Source of the DNA: Mucisphaera sp965279675
Lineage (GTDB): Bacteria > Planctomycetota > Phycisphaerae > Phycisphaerales > Phycisphaeraceae
Length of the DNA stretch: 64,000 nucleotides
Direction of reading: 5' to 3'
Assembly: GCF_965279675.1 (NCBI RefSeq)
Contig: NZ_CBDIIJ010000002.1
Coordinates: 496,001-560,000, forward strand
The translations under genes were made by a program, and so were the position numbers. Below the pieces are notes generated by a model. That model was given only the letters and a program-made list of their open reading frames with translations. It was not told the origin of the DNA and searched no databases. Positions 53,784 through 62,404 of the stretch are shown one piece after another. Positions within the stretch are counted from its first letter, which is position 1, and each line of letters starts with the position of its first letter.

Positions 53784-54392
53784 CTAATTATTGTCGCTGA
53801 TTAATAGGTTTTCTCTAACTGACTGAAGGATGGGCTGGGCCTGGCCGCCGCCGACGAACTCGGCGATGAGGGTGCCTGAGGCGTCGTAGACGAAGACGGC
53901 GGGGACGACGAGGTCCTGCCAGGTGTCGCCAATGCGGGCGACGACCTCGGATTGTTTGTCGGTGTCGGGGGCGAGGAGGTAGGCGTCTTTGAGGGCGTGG
54001 TGGGCGGCGAGGAAGTCGATAGCGGCCTGCTCGTATTTGCCGGGGGCGTCGAGGGTGATGGAGACGGGGCGAACCTTGTCGCCGAGAGCCACGAGGCCTT
54101 CGTGGAGCTTGGGGAACATGGCGACGCAGGGGGCGCACCAAGTGGCCCAGAAGTCGATCACGGTGATCTGGCCGTTGGCGGCGGATTCGGCGACGAGGGC
54201 GTCGATGCCGTCGGCATCGAGCTGGGGGAGTTCGGTGGGGAGGCTGGGATCGGCCGTGGCGGCTGGCGTGGGTGGCAGGTCGGGCTCTACCTGGGGCTGG
54301 GTTGGGGGGGTGGGGGCTTCGCCGCAGGCGGTGAGAGCCAGAGTGGCGGCGAAGGTGGCGGCGAGGCAGAGGGTGGCGAGGGTGGTTTTCAT
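53784..54392 (-). CDS. TlpA-type thioredoxin lipoprotein
   Basis: A 202-residue lipoprotein: the signal ends at LALTAC (Cys23), then a Pro/Thr-rich linker (about 26-55) and a thioredoxin domain with VIDFWATWCAPCVAMFPKL (C84 and C87 by my count) and a cis-Pro in LVVPAVFVYDASG. It would act on periplasmic disulfides. Upstream of the minus start lies GGACAACCC rather than a good ribosome-binding site. It lies on the same strand as lptD, but a hairpin separates them. It is shorter than the TlpA-type protein at 11958 and lacks its extra C-terminal domain. Confidence 0.9.
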   Translation of the reverse strand: MKTTLATLCLAATFAATLALTACGEAPTPPTQPQVEPDLPPTPAATADPSLPTELPQLDADGIDALVAESAANGQITVIDFWATWCAPCVAMFPKLHEGLVALGDKVRPVSITLDAPGKYEQAAIDFLAAHHALKDAYLLAPDTDKQSEVVARIGDTWQDLVVPAVFVYDASGTLIAEFVGGGQAQPILQSVRENLLISDNN

Positions 54393-54475
54393 GGGTTGTC
54401 CTGCGTCACGGGTGGGTGCGGCATTTCGTCATCGTAGGCGTTCGCAATCGTTTTTCAGGCTGCTAGCATGACGGG

Positions 54476-54673
54476 ATGCGATTGATTCTCAACGGTGATG
54501 ATCGGGAGGTGTCGGCGTCGACCGTGGCTGAGTTGCTGGAGGCGTTGGGGCTCGGCCATCAGCCGGCGGCGGTGGAGGTGAATGGCCGGGTGGTGCCCAA
54601 GCGGGATCATGGGGAGGCGTCGCTGGCAGAGGGTGATCGGGTGGAGGTGGTGACGCTGGTGGGTGGGGGTTGA
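54476..54673 (+). CDS. thiS: sulfur carrier protein ThiS
   Basis: A 65-residue ubiquitin-like sulfur carrier of thiazole synthesis. MRLILNGDDREV starts the beta-grasp fold, VAELLEALGL is the helix, VEVNGRVVPK the next strand, and the C-terminus VVTLVGGG supplies the Gly-Gly that becomes the thiocarboxylate. Size is normal. The GG is followed by one extra Gly when compared with most ThiS proteins, or the third Gly is the functional end. thiG begins close behind. Confidence 0.93.
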   Translation: MRLILNGDDREVSASTVAELLEALGLGHQPAAVEVNGRVVPKRDHGEASLAEGDRVEVVTLVGGG

Positions 54674-54705
54674 GGTTGGCGTTGGGGGGTTGTGTTTGCT
54701 TTTCA

Positions 54706-55593
54706 ATGGATAACCGCCCTGCTCGGAGATGTGACGTGGCTGCGAATGGTGTGATTGAGAATGAGTCGGCGTTGGATGGACCTCTGGTGGTGGGCGGCCG
54801 GTCGCTGACGAGTCGGCTGATCGTGGGGACCGGGAAATATGAGAGCTATCCGGCGATGGAGGCGTGTCTGGATGCGTCGGGTGCCGAGGTCATCACGGTG
54901 GCGGTGCGTCGCGAGCGGCTGATCGATGCGGAGGGCAAGTCGCTGCTGGATTTCGTGGATACGGATCGGTACACGATTCTGCCGAACACGGCGGGGTGTT
55001 TTACCGCTGAGGACGCGGTGCGGGTGGCCCGGCTGGGTCGGGAGATCCTGGATCAGCTCGACAACCCCGGTAAAGACTGGGTGAAGCTGGAGGTGCTGGG
55101 CGACAAGAAGACGTTGCTGCCCGATCCGGTGGGGACGCTTGAGGCGACGAGGGAGCTGGTGGCAGACGGTTTCAAGGTGCTGTGTTATTCGAGTGATGAT
55201 CCGATCATGGCGATGCGTATCAAGGAGGCGGGTGCGGCGAGCGTGATGCCGGCGGGGTCGCCTATCGGTTCGGGTCAGGGGGTGTTGAATCCGAGTGCGA
55301 TCGCTCTGATTCTGGAGCTGCTCAAGGATGGCGATCCGGATTATCCGGTGATCGTGGATGCGGGCGTGGGGACGGCTTCGGATGTCTCGGAGGCGTTCGA
55401 GCTGGGTGCGGATGGCGTGCTGTTGAACACCGGGATCGCGCACGCGAAGGATGCGCTGCGGATGGCGCACGCGATGCGTCATGCGACGGTGGCGGGTCGG
55501 TTGGCCTACCTGGCCGGCCGGATTCCGCGGAAGCTGTACGCGAATGCGTCGAGCCCGTGGGAGGGTGTGATCACTTACATCCCGGGTGAGTGA
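54706..55593 (+). CDS. thiG: thiazole synthase
   Basis: A 295-residue TIM barrel that makes the thiazole phosphate of thiamine from DXP, ThiS thiocarboxylate and dehydroglycine. LVVGGRSLTSRLIVGTGKY opens the barrel; EVITVAVRRERL, LPNTAGCFTAEDAVRVARL, WVKLEVLGD with the Schiff-base Lys, MPAGSPIGSGQG and VDAGVGTASDVSEAFELGADGVLLNTGIA are the family blocks. The ATG at 54706 is taken; a TTG at 54670 overlapping the thiS stop (TTGA) could instead give 12 more residues. Together with thiS and thiE this gives three steps of thiamine synthesis; no thiF, thiH or thiO was found. Confidence 0.94.
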   Translation: MDNRPARRCDVAANGVIENESALDGPLVVGGRSLTSRLIVGTGKYESYPAMEACLDASGAEVITVAVRRERLIDAEGKSLLDFVDTDRYTILPNTAGCFTAEDAVRVARLGREILDQLDNPGKDWVKLEVLGDKKTLLPDPVGTLEATRELVADGFKVLCYSSDDPIMAMRIKEAGAASVMPAGSPIGSGQGVLNPSAIALILELLKDGDPDYPVIVDAGVGTASDVSEAFELGADGVLLNTGIAHAKDALRMAHAMRHATVAGRLAYLAGRIPRKLYANASSPWEGVITYIPGE

Positions 55594-55631
55594 GTTGTTG
55601 AGTTCATTGATCGACATGATTGGAGTTTGTG

Positions 55632-56315
55632 ATGATGCGTTGGTGTCTAGGTGTGGTGGTGGCTGGGTTGGTGGCGGTTCCTGTGATGGCTCAGGAGGCC
55701 GATCCGGAGGTGGGAACGGTGGTGCGGTTCGAGACGTCGGCGGGTCAGATCGATGTGGAACTGTTTGACGAGCGGACGCCCGGCACGGTGAAGAACTTTT
55801 TGCGGCTCGTGGATGAGAAGGCCTATGACGGATCATTCTTCCATCGTCTGGTGCCCGGGTTTGTGATTCAGGGCGGGGGGTTCAAAGCGGTTGAGGATGA
55901 CGAGGGGCAGCTCACCGTCGATGAGGTGAAGGATCACGGGCCGGTGAAGAACGAGCCGGGGCTGGAGAATGTGAAGGGGACGATCGCAATGGCGAAGCTG
56001 GGCGGCGATCCCGACTCGGCGACGAACCAGTTCTTTTTCAGCCTGGGCGACAACCGGGAGAACCTGGACAACCAGAACGGTGGGTTCACGGTGTTCGGGC
56101 GGGTGATCGCGGAGGATTTCGAGGTGCTGGATCGGATGAATGGGCTGCAGCCTGTGAATGCCGGCGGGCCTTTTTCGTCGCTGCCTTTGATGGAACTTCC
56201 GGAGGAGCCGGTGCTGGGCCCGGAGGTGATGGTGATGATCGACTCGATCCGTGTGGTTGATCCCGACGCCGAGGAAGCGGCCGAGGGTGAGGCGGATGCG
56301 GGTTCGGACGGCTAG
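55632..56315 (+). CDS. exported cyclophilin-type peptidyl-prolyl isomerase
   Basis: A 227-residue protein. A signal peptide (MMRWCLGVVVAGLVAVPVMA, 1-20) is followed by a cyclophilin domain: ELFDERTPGTVKNFLRLVDE, DGSFFHRLVPGFVIQGGGF with the catalytic Arg segment, IAMAKLGGDPDSATNQFFFSL and NGGFTVFGRVI. The last 30 residues are acidic. It speeds prolyl isomerisation in exported proteins. The ATG at 55632 is six bases after GGAG; a TTG at 55620 is less likely. It is a tandem paralogue of the next gene. Confidence 0.93.
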   Translation: MMRWCLGVVVAGLVAVPVMAQEADPEVGTVVRFETSAGQIDVELFDERTPGTVKNFLRLVDEKAYDGSFFHRLVPGFVIQGGGFKAVEDDEGQLTVDEVKDHGPVKNEPGLENVKGTIAMAKLGGDPDSATNQFFFSLGDNRENLDNQNGGFTVFGRVIAEDFEVLDRMNGLQPVNAGGPFSSLPLMELPEEPVLGPEVMVMIDSIRVVDPDAEEAAEGEADAGSDG

Positions 56316-56409
56316 AGGGGCTGTCCGGGCGGCGGTGGGGGCTGCTTATCTGAGAAAAGGTTGGCCATACGGGCTGAGGGGTTAAAATTAAGTAGCCAGC
56401 GGGTGTTCT

Positions 56410-56419
56410 GTGCTATCCC
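56410..56419 (+). promoter_or_regulatory. GTGCTATCCC motif, possible extended -10
   Basis: Identical to the 10-mer upstream of the PEP-CTERM gene at 8739, 53 bases before the ATG at 56473. No convincing -35 is seen at this copy. Confidence 0.25.
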
Positions 56420-56472
56420 GCGTCCCGAGGTGACGCCTGGTGTGTCTGGGCGGTATAGAGGAAGTAGGACTT

Positions 56473-57354
56473 ATGAACCGGGCCCTGATCTGTGCGGCGT
56501 TGGCGGGTGTGTTTGTGGGCGGGGATGCGGTGATGGCGACGGTCAATCCGGGTCATTCGGTGGCTCGGTTTGAAACGGTGCTGGGCCCGATCCACATCGA
56601 GGTCTATGACGACGACACCCCGCTGACCGCGGCGAACTTCAAGACGCTGATCGAGCAGGGTGCCTACGACAACATGTTTTTTCATCGCTCGGCCCGACTT
56701 TTGGACGGGACGCCTTTTGTGGTTCAGGGCGGCGGGTTCAATCTGGCGGACCCCGAGTTGGGTCCGATCGGGAACGTGCCGAATAACGGCCCGGTGCTGA
56801 ACGAGCCGTTTTTCTCGAACACGCGTGGCACGGTGGCGATGGCCAAACTCGGCGGCGATCCGAACAGCGCGACGAATCAGTTTTTCTTCAACGTCGGTAA
56901 CAACGGCGAGAACCTGGATTTCCAGAATGGCGGGTTCACGGTGTTCGGGAACGTGCTCGGCGATGACATGGATATCGTCGACGACATCGCCGATCTGCTG
57001 CGGGTGAATGCGGGGAGTCCGTTCAACGAGTTGCCGGTGCTGAACCCGCCCGTGAACGGCACGATTCTGTTTACGGATCTGGTGCTGGTGACGCGAGCGA
57101 TCGTGGTGGTGCCGGGTGATGCGAACTTTGACGGGGTGGTGGACCTGATTGATCTGTCGACGCTGGCCACGAACTTCGGGGCGACGGATGTGGTGGGTGC
57201 CGAGTTTGGCGATTTCAATTTCGACCGCGTGGTGGACCTGATCGATCTGTCGACGCTGGCCACGAATTTCGGCGCAGGCAGCAGCGTGCCTGAGCCGGGT
57301 GCGGCGGCGGGGCTGCTGGGCCTGGCGGTGATGCTCCGTCGGCGGGCGGGTTAG
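56473..57354 (+). CDS. cyclophilin with dockerin-like repeats and PEP-CTERM tail
   Basis: A 293-residue exported protein with three parts. A signal peptide (1-21, MNRALICAALAGVFVGG) is followed by a cyclophilin domain (about 27-205: FETVLGPIHIEVYDDDTPLT, MFFHRSARLL, FVVQGGGF, VAMAKLGGDPNSATNQFFF). Two dockerin-like calcium repeats follow (about 215-270: GDANFDGVVDLIDLSTLA and GDFNFDRVVDLIDLSTLA, each with an Asp-x-Asn-x-Asp loop), then a PEP-CTERM tail (VPEPGAAAGLLGLAVML, RRRAG). The ATG at 56473 is placed by AGGAAGTAGG upstream. It follows a simpler cyclophilin gene and is likely its surface-exposed derivative. Its stop overlaps the convergent next gene by four bases. Confidence 0.88.
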   Translation: MNRALICAALAGVFVGGDAVMATVNPGHSVARFETVLGPIHIEVYDDDTPLTAANFKTLIEQGAYDNMFFHRSARLLDGTPFVVQGGGFNLADPELGPIGNVPNNGPVLNEPFFSNTRGTVAMAKLGGDPNSATNQFFFNVGNNGENLDFQNGGFTVFGNVLGDDMDIVDDIADLLRVNAGSPFNELPVLNPPVNGTILFTDLVLVTRAIVVVPGDANFDGVVDLIDLSTLATNFGATDVVGAEFGDFNFDRVVDLIDLSTLATNFGAGSSVPEPGAAAGLLGLAVMLRRRAG

Positions 57355-58505
57355 GCGGCTGGGCGTCTGCGGGTCACGAGCGCGAGTCCGGCCAGGCTCA
57401 GAATGGCGGCGGGTTCGGGGATGAGGACGAGTTCGGCTTCGCCGCCGATCTGGCCGATGACGCGGGTGAAGGTTTCGGAGGTGCCGACGGCGACTTCAAG
57501 ATTCAGTGTTGCGAGGTCACCATCTTCGAGGACAACCTGCAGGAAATTGCCGCCATAGTAGTACGGCTGCGGATGATGAAAGTAAGCGAGGTAAGACAGG
57601 TGAGTTGTGCTTTCTGAAGAGGCCCCTACCCCTAACGAGGTGTATTGCTGATTTGAGATCAGCACCTGCGTGTCGGTAGCCGGATCGATGTTGTTAGCCA
57701 AAAGGAGTGCATTGGCGTCGCTGGTCACCACGGAGGTGTTATCGACGGTGGCCTGTTGTAGGGAAGCCCCTTCGAGTTCGATTTCTAAGGCCTTGATGCC
57801 CTTGTCGGCGACATCGATTCGGAGGGTGTAGGTCGAGAAACCGGGCATGCCGGGCGTGGGCTGGACGGAGTCAAGAGCGAGCCCAAGTTCGCCGGCCCGC
57901 GAATAGATGATGGGTTTGGGGGGCTGCGTGACGTCGAATGGAGGTACCGAGAGAAGGGGATCGCCGATACGACCTTTGAAGACAATCTCCTGCGGCGTGG
58001 CAGGGTTCTGGCCTGCAAGCCTCAAGCGGTAGTCAACAGCACCGTCGCTTGGTGTGATCAGTCGTGCTACATCGGCTGCTCCATAAATACCTACACCGTA
58101 TCCAAGTGTGAGAAAGCTGGCCGCCAGACCCTGGTTGGTCTCATGGGATTCGACCACCCAGAGCGGATCGGTTTCCCGGCTGAAAAGGATCTGGGAGTCG
58201 TGGCTGGGATTGCGGCCGATGAGGTTGATGAAGGCGTTGGTTTCTTCGAAGACGGTCTTGATGCCATAGGGCTGGATCTGGAAGAGCTCGGTGGCGGCAA
58301 AATTGAAACTAAAGGCATTGAGCCAGCCCCTGTCGTTTCTGCCCAGATTAAAGGTGTACTCGGTGTAACCGGGCAGTTCGGGGATGAGGCGCTCGCGAAT
58401 TTCGAGATCGATGGGGCCGATGGACTCGGTGAAGGCTTCGGCGTGGAGGGTCAAGAGACTGGAAATTAGCAGGGTGGCGATGGCAAGGGGGACGCGGCTG
58501 TTCAT
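57351..58505 (-). CDS. PEP-CTERM protein built of two related beta modules
   Basis: A 384-residue secreted protein: a signal peptide (1-24, ending LHAEA) and a C-terminal tail IPEPAAILSLAGLALVTRRR. The body looks like an internal duplication: each half starts with a segment IPELPGYTEYTFNLGRNDRG or PTPGMPGFSTYTLRIDVADKG, followed by a Gly/Ala-rich hydrophobic stretch, an Asn-Asp-Gln segment with ILFS or VLIS, and an aromatic strand (YGVGIYGAADV; PYYYGGNFLQVV). No enzyme motif is seen. It is convergent with the cyclophilin gene and overlaps it by four bases. GAAGGAGG lies some 45 bases upstream of the start. Function is unknown. Confidence 0.78.
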   Translation of the reverse strand: MNSRVPLAIATLLISSLLTLHAEAFTESIGPIDLEIRERLIPELPGYTEYTFNLGRNDRGWLNAFSFNFAATELFQIQPYGIKTVFEETNAFINLIGRNPSHDSQILFSRETDPLWVVESHETNQGLAASFLTLGYGVGIYGAADVARLITPSDGAVDYRLRLAGQNPATPQEIVFKGRIGDPLLSVPPFDVTQPPKPIIYSRAGELGLALDSVQPTPGMPGFSTYTLRIDVADKGIKALEIELEGASLQQATVDNTSVVTSDANALLLANNIDPATDTQVLISNQQYTSLGVGASSESTTHLSYLAYFHHPQPYYYGGNFLQVVLEDGDLATLNLEVAVGTSETFTRVIGQIGGEAELVLIPEPAAILSLAGLALVTRRRPAA

Positions 58506-58681
58506 GGTTCTGTTCCCGGTTGGTGGAAGCCGATCGGCAGAGATTTGAAGGAGGTTTTCCTTCCCAGCTTATCGCAAGTTTCTGGTTTTCCGACCCATAA
58601 ATGGTGCAAATAGCCGCAAACGATTATCGGGCTGGCTTGGATTGGTCGGTCGCTGTCTGGGCTTGGGTCGATAGCTAACCT

Positions 58682-59494
58682 ATGGCTTTAGCGACAACGG
58701 AGCATGGCGTTGGTGGGTTGTCTCTGCGGGCAAGAATGCTGCTTGGCCTGGAGCGATGGTTTGCGGTGGCGGACTCGGGCCCGCGAGATGAGGGGGATCA
58801 GGCTGAGCACGAGTATGGCAAGGCTGCGGGGAGTTATCAGCGGTTTGTGGATGAGTTGGGGTCGGTCGCGGGTCGGGACGTGCTGGACTTCGGCTGCGGC
58901 TGGGGCGGGGAGAGTGTCTGGCTGGCGGAGCGTGGGGCTCGGGTGGTGGGGTGTGATATCAGTGGATCGGCGATCGAGCACGCGCGGGCGTTCGCCAGTC
59001 AGAAGCGGGAAGCGAACGTGCGGTTCGAGGTCTGCTCCCCGATCCGGCTGCCGTTCGCGGATGATTCGTTCGATGCGGTGTTCTCGACAGACGTGTTCGA
59101 GCACGTGATGGATCTGCCGGCGGTGCTGGGCGAGCTTCGGCGCGTGTTGCGGCCGGGTGGGGTGTTGCTGACGCGGTTTGGGCCGCTTTTCTACAGCCCG
59201 CTGGGGTATCACGTGCCCTGGGCGACGCAGGTGCCCTGGGCGCACCTGGTGTTCGGGCTGGGACCGATCATGGAGGTCCGAAATCGCAAGCGATCGCCCA
59301 TCGAGGTGCGTTCGTGGGAAGAGACGGGGCTGAATCGGGCGACCTACGGGCGGTTTGCACGAGCCGTTGAGAGCAGCGGCTGGGGCGTGGAGCGGCTGGA
59401 GCGCATCCCTGTGCGTGGGCTTGGCTGGGCGGCGGCGCTGCCCGGACTGGGCGATCTGATGACCTTCGGGGTGGATGCGCGGCTGGTGGCTTAG
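58682..59494 (+). CDS. class I SAM-dependent methyltransferase
   Basis: A 270-residue methyltransferase. VLDFGCGWGGESVWLAERGA (about 66-85) is motif I, VGCDISGSAIEHARA the post-I acidic strand, FDAVFSTDVFEHVMDLPAVL motif II-like, and LRRVLRPGGVLLTRFGPLF the following strand. The C-terminal 90 residues are substrate-specific and unrecognised. The start is not supported by a ribosome-binding site; a Met at 58736 is an alternative. It is transcribed with or separate from the esterase gene 45 bases downstream. The acceptor is unknown. Confidence 0.88.
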   Translation: MALATTEHGVGGLSLRARMLLGLERWFAVADSGPRDEGDQAEHEYGKAAGSYQRFVDELGSVAGRDVLDFGCGWGGESVWLAERGARVVGCDISGSAIEHARAFASQKREANVRFEVCSPIRLPFADDSFDAVFSTDVFEHVMDLPAVLGELRRVLRPGGVLLTRFGPLFYSPLGYHVPWATQVPWAHLVFGLGPIMEVRNRKRSPIEVRSWEETGLNRATYGRFARAVESSGWGVERLERIPVRGLGWAAALPGLGDLMTFGVDARLVA

Positions 59495-59539
59495 GCCACT
59501 GCTTTTGCGAGCAAGCCTGTCTGGGGGGACACTGCCGGG

Positions 59540-61603
59540 ATGAACAAGCGATCCTCCCTTCTGTCGTTCTTTGTGGTGATGTTTCTGAGTGGTGTGGCGG
59601 TGGCGGAATTGTCGCTGCCAGCGGTGTTCGGTCATCACATGGTGCTGCAGCGCGATCAGCCGATGCCTGTGTGGGGTCAGGCCGCTGCGGGTCAGGCGGT
59701 GACGGTGCAGTTGCTCAGGGGCGATGACCCGCTGCCGTTGGTGCAGGCGTTCACGGAGGCGGATGAGGCGGGAGCCTGGCGGGTGGACCTCGAGGCCCAG
59801 CCGGCCGGTGGTCCGTACCGGCTGGTTGTTCGAGGCGGGACGCTGATTGAGTTCATGGATGTGTACGTGGGCGAGGTATGGCTGTGCGGCGGGCAATCGA
59901 ACATGGAATGGCCGGTGCGATTGTCGGACAACGCCGAGGCGGAGATGGCTGCGGCCAATGACCCTTTGATTCGGCACTTCAATGTGCCGCGGACGGTGGC
60001 GGCGGTGGCTTTGACCGACACGGACGCGAGTTGGACGGTGGCATCGCCTGAGACCGTGGGTGGTTATACCGCGGTGGGCTATTACTTCGCGCGGGAGTTG
60101 CGGAATCGGTTGGGGGTGCCTGTGGGCCTAGTCAACAGCACGTGGGGCGGGACGCGCATCGAGCCGTGGATCTCGCCAGCAGGGCTTGAGGCTTTTCCCG
60201 GATTAGCGGAGCAGGCGGCTGACGTCACCGAGAAGGCCATGGCTTTTACGGGAACCGAGGAGGAAGCGCGGGCTCAGGTCGAGCGCGAGCAGGCCGCCTA
60301 TTCGCAGGCGGTGGCGAAGCGTCGTCGGATGGTGATCGAGGGCGGGCGTGGCCTGGCTGAGGGCTGGGCAGAGCCGGGCCACGATGTGAGCGACTGGCTC
60401 ATTTTGGAAGTACCCGGGCATTGGGAGGATGCGGGCATCGAGGCTTTGCACGGATTCGATGGGGTGGTCTGGTATCGACGGACGTTCGATGTGCCTGCGT
60501 CGTGGGTCGGTCGTGACCTGGTGCTTGAACTGGGCGGGATCGACGATATCGATGACACGTACATCAATGGCGTTGAAGTCGGCTCGACGGGTTTCGATGT
60601 TGGGGATCACTGGCGAACGCCACGCGTCTATCGGGTGCCGGGCGCACTGATCGATGGGCGAGAGGTGACGCTGGCGATCCGTGTGGGGGACTGGTACTAC
60701 GCGGGCGGGTTCAACGGGTCGGCGGCGTTGATCAGGGCTCGACTGGCCGACTCGGAGGACGTGTCTGTTCCGTTGGCAGGCAGCTGGCGGGTCAGGATCG
60801 ATGAGGCGGCTGAGGTGGGACCGATGCCTCAGGCACCGGCCTCGCCTGCGCTCGGTGGGGCAACCCATCGAACGCCTGCGGCTTTGTACAGGGGCATGAT
60901 CCATCCGGTGGTGCCGTATGGCCTGCGTGGCGCGATCTGGTATCAGGGCGAGTCGAATGCGGCCGAGGCCGAGGCTTACCGGGACCTGCTGCCTGCGATG
61001 ATCGATGACTGGCGGGCCGTCTTTGAGCGGGAGGCCTTGCCCTTCGGTGTGGTCCAGCTCGCGAATTTCAGGGAAGCCAGCCAAGTGCCGGTCGAGAGCG
61101 GCTGGGCCGAGCTCCGCGATGCCCAGCTGGCGACGGCAAAGGCGGTGGATGGGGTGGGACTGGCGGTGACGATCGATATCGGCGACGCGGATGATATTCA
61201 CCCCCGCAACAAGCAGGACGTGGGGAGTCGGCTGGCCCGTTGGGCGATGGCCGAGGCCTATGGACAGCCGGGGACCGGATACAGCGGACCGATGTTTGAC
61301 CGGGCTTTCTTTCTGGAAGATCGGGTCGTGGTGACGTTCTCACTCTTTGGGTCGCGGCCAGCCGTGCGGGGTGGCGGGGACCTGGGCGGGTTCGCGTTGG
61401 CGGGACCTGATGGCGTCTGGCACTGGGCGCAAGCCCGGATCGAGGGCGATCGGGTGGAGGTGTGGTCGGACGCGGTGGAAGAACCGGTGGCGGTTCGGTA
61501 CGGCTGGGCGGACAACCCGGTGCGGGCGAATCTGGTGAACACGGAGTGGCTGCCTGCTTCACCCTTCATGACCCAGAAGCCTGCTGCGGATGAGGGCGGG
61601 TAA
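59540..61603 (+). CDS. sialate O-acetylesterase (SGNH/SASA family)
   Basis: A 687-residue exported enzyme. A signal peptide (SLLSFFVVMFLSGVAVA, 1-22) and LSLPAVFGHHMVLQRDQPMPVW open the typical SASA start. The SGNH block GGQSNMEWP contains the nucleophile Ser (S120), and WYQGESNAAEAEAYR and DADDIHPRNKQDVG contain the other catalytic residues (Asp and His). Between them, at about 255-440, lies a beta-sandwich carbohydrate-binding insertion (WYRRTFDVPASWVGRDLVLE, YINGVEVGSTG), as known for long members. Substrates could be acetylated sialic acids or other sugars such as xylan; the environment suggests algal or plant polysaccharide. Confidence 0.92.
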   Translation: MNKRSSLLSFFVVMFLSGVAVAELSLPAVFGHHMVLQRDQPMPVWGQAAAGQAVTVQLLRGDDPLPLVQAFTEADEAGAWRVDLEAQPAGGPYRLVVRGGTLIEFMDVYVGEVWLCGGQSNMEWPVRLSDNAEAEMAAANDPLIRHFNVPRTVAAVALTDTDASWTVASPETVGGYTAVGYYFARELRNRLGVPVGLVNSTWGGTRIEPWISPAGLEAFPGLAEQAADVTEKAMAFTGTEEEARAQVEREQAAYSQAVAKRRRMVIEGGRGLAEGWAEPGHDVSDWLILEVPGHWEDAGIEALHGFDGVVWYRRTFDVPASWVGRDLVLELGGIDDIDDTYINGVEVGSTGFDVGDHWRTPRVYRVPGALIDGREVTLAIRVGDWYYAGGFNGSAALIRARLADSEDVSVPLAGSWRVRIDEAAEVGPMPQAPASPALGGATHRTPAALYRGMIHPVVPYGLRGAIWYQGESNAAEAEAYRDLLPAMIDDWRAVFEREALPFGVVQLANFREASQVPVESGWAELRDAQLATAKAVDGVGLAVTIDIGDADDIHPRNKQDVGSRLARWAMAEAYGQPGTGYSGPMFDRAFFLEDRVVVTFSLFGSRPAVRGGGDLGGFALAGPDGVWHWAQARIEGDRVEVWSDAVEEPVAVRYGWADNPVRANLVNTEWLPASPFMTQKPAADEGG

Positions 61604-61610
61604 AGGGCCT

Positions 61611-62300
61611 TTAGCCGGACCAGTCGACCGAGCGTTCGGCCAGGGTCTCGAGCATGGACGCGCTGACGGTCTGCGGGTCGGGGGTGGCGTCGATGACAGC
61701 GTAGTGATCGGGGTCGCGGTCGGCCTGGTCGAGGTAGCCCTGGCGGACGCGGCGGTGGAAGGCGGCTCCTCGGAGTTCGATGCGGTCTTTGGCGGCGTCG
61801 AATTCCTGCTGTCGGACGAGGGGGTTCATGCGCTTGGCAGCGGTTTGCTCGTCCACATCGAAGACGAGCACGAGGTCGGGCCAGGTCTGACCGACGGCGA
61901 CGCGGCCGACGGCGAGGATGTCTTCGGGCTCCAACCCCCCTGCCGTGCCCTGATAGGCAAGGGTGGATGAGATGAAGCGGTCGGCGATGACGAGGGCCCC
62001 GCGGTCGATGGCGGGCCGGACTTCTTCGGCGAGGAGTTGGGCGCGGCTGGCCATGAACAGGAGCATCTCGGCGGTGAGGTCGATGGCGTCGTGGTTGGCG
62101 GGGTCGAGCAGGACGGCGCGGACCTGCTCGCCGACGTAGGTGCCGCCCGGCTCGCGGACAGTGACGACCTCGAGGCCGGCGTTCTCGGCGTCGGTCACGA
62201 GGCGCTTGATCTGGGTGGACTTGCCGGAGCCGTCGGGTCCGTCGAAGACAAGGAACCGGCTGCGGAGACGCTGCATCCATGCGTGGTCGTGGGCGGGCAT
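61611..62300 (-). CDS. tmk: thymidylate kinase
   Basis: A 229-residue enzyme phosphorylating dTMP to dTDP. The P-loop FDGPDGSGKSTQ is at about 19-30, REPGGTYVGEQVR follows (dTMP-binding), and VIADRFISSTLAYQG contains the DRx motif. The lid region FDAAKDRIELRGAAFHRRVRQGY is typical. Length is normal with a short N-terminal extension (a Met at 62276 could be the start). It is convergent with the esterase gene, with eight bases between, and divergent from the methyltransferase gene. It shows the codon pattern of a lagging-strand gene (C-ending) on the right side of the switch. Confidence 0.95.
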   Translation of the reverse strand: MPAHDHAWMQRLRSRFLVFDGPDGSGKSTQIKRLVTDAENAGLEVVTVREPGGTYVGEQVRAVLLDPANHDAIDLTAEMLLFMASRAQLLAEEVRPAIDRGALVIADRFISSTLAYQGTAGGLEPEDILAVGRVAVGQTWPDLVLVFDVDEQTAAKRMNPLVRQQEFDAAKDRIELRGAAFHRRVRQGYLDQADRDPDHYAVIDATPDPQTVSASMLETLAERSVDWSG

Positions 62301-62404
62301 GGGGCGAAGATAGCGAAGGTTCGGGGGTTTCGCAGGCGGTAGGTGGACGGGTGTTTTTTTGGGGCGTGTCCGTGTCGTGGCGGGGTTCGGCTAGGATCGT
62401 GGTT

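Noticed and set aside
54393..54475. Possible TPP riboswitch before thiS
   Set aside because: The spacer is too short and lacks the CTGAGA and ACCTGA-type core segments.
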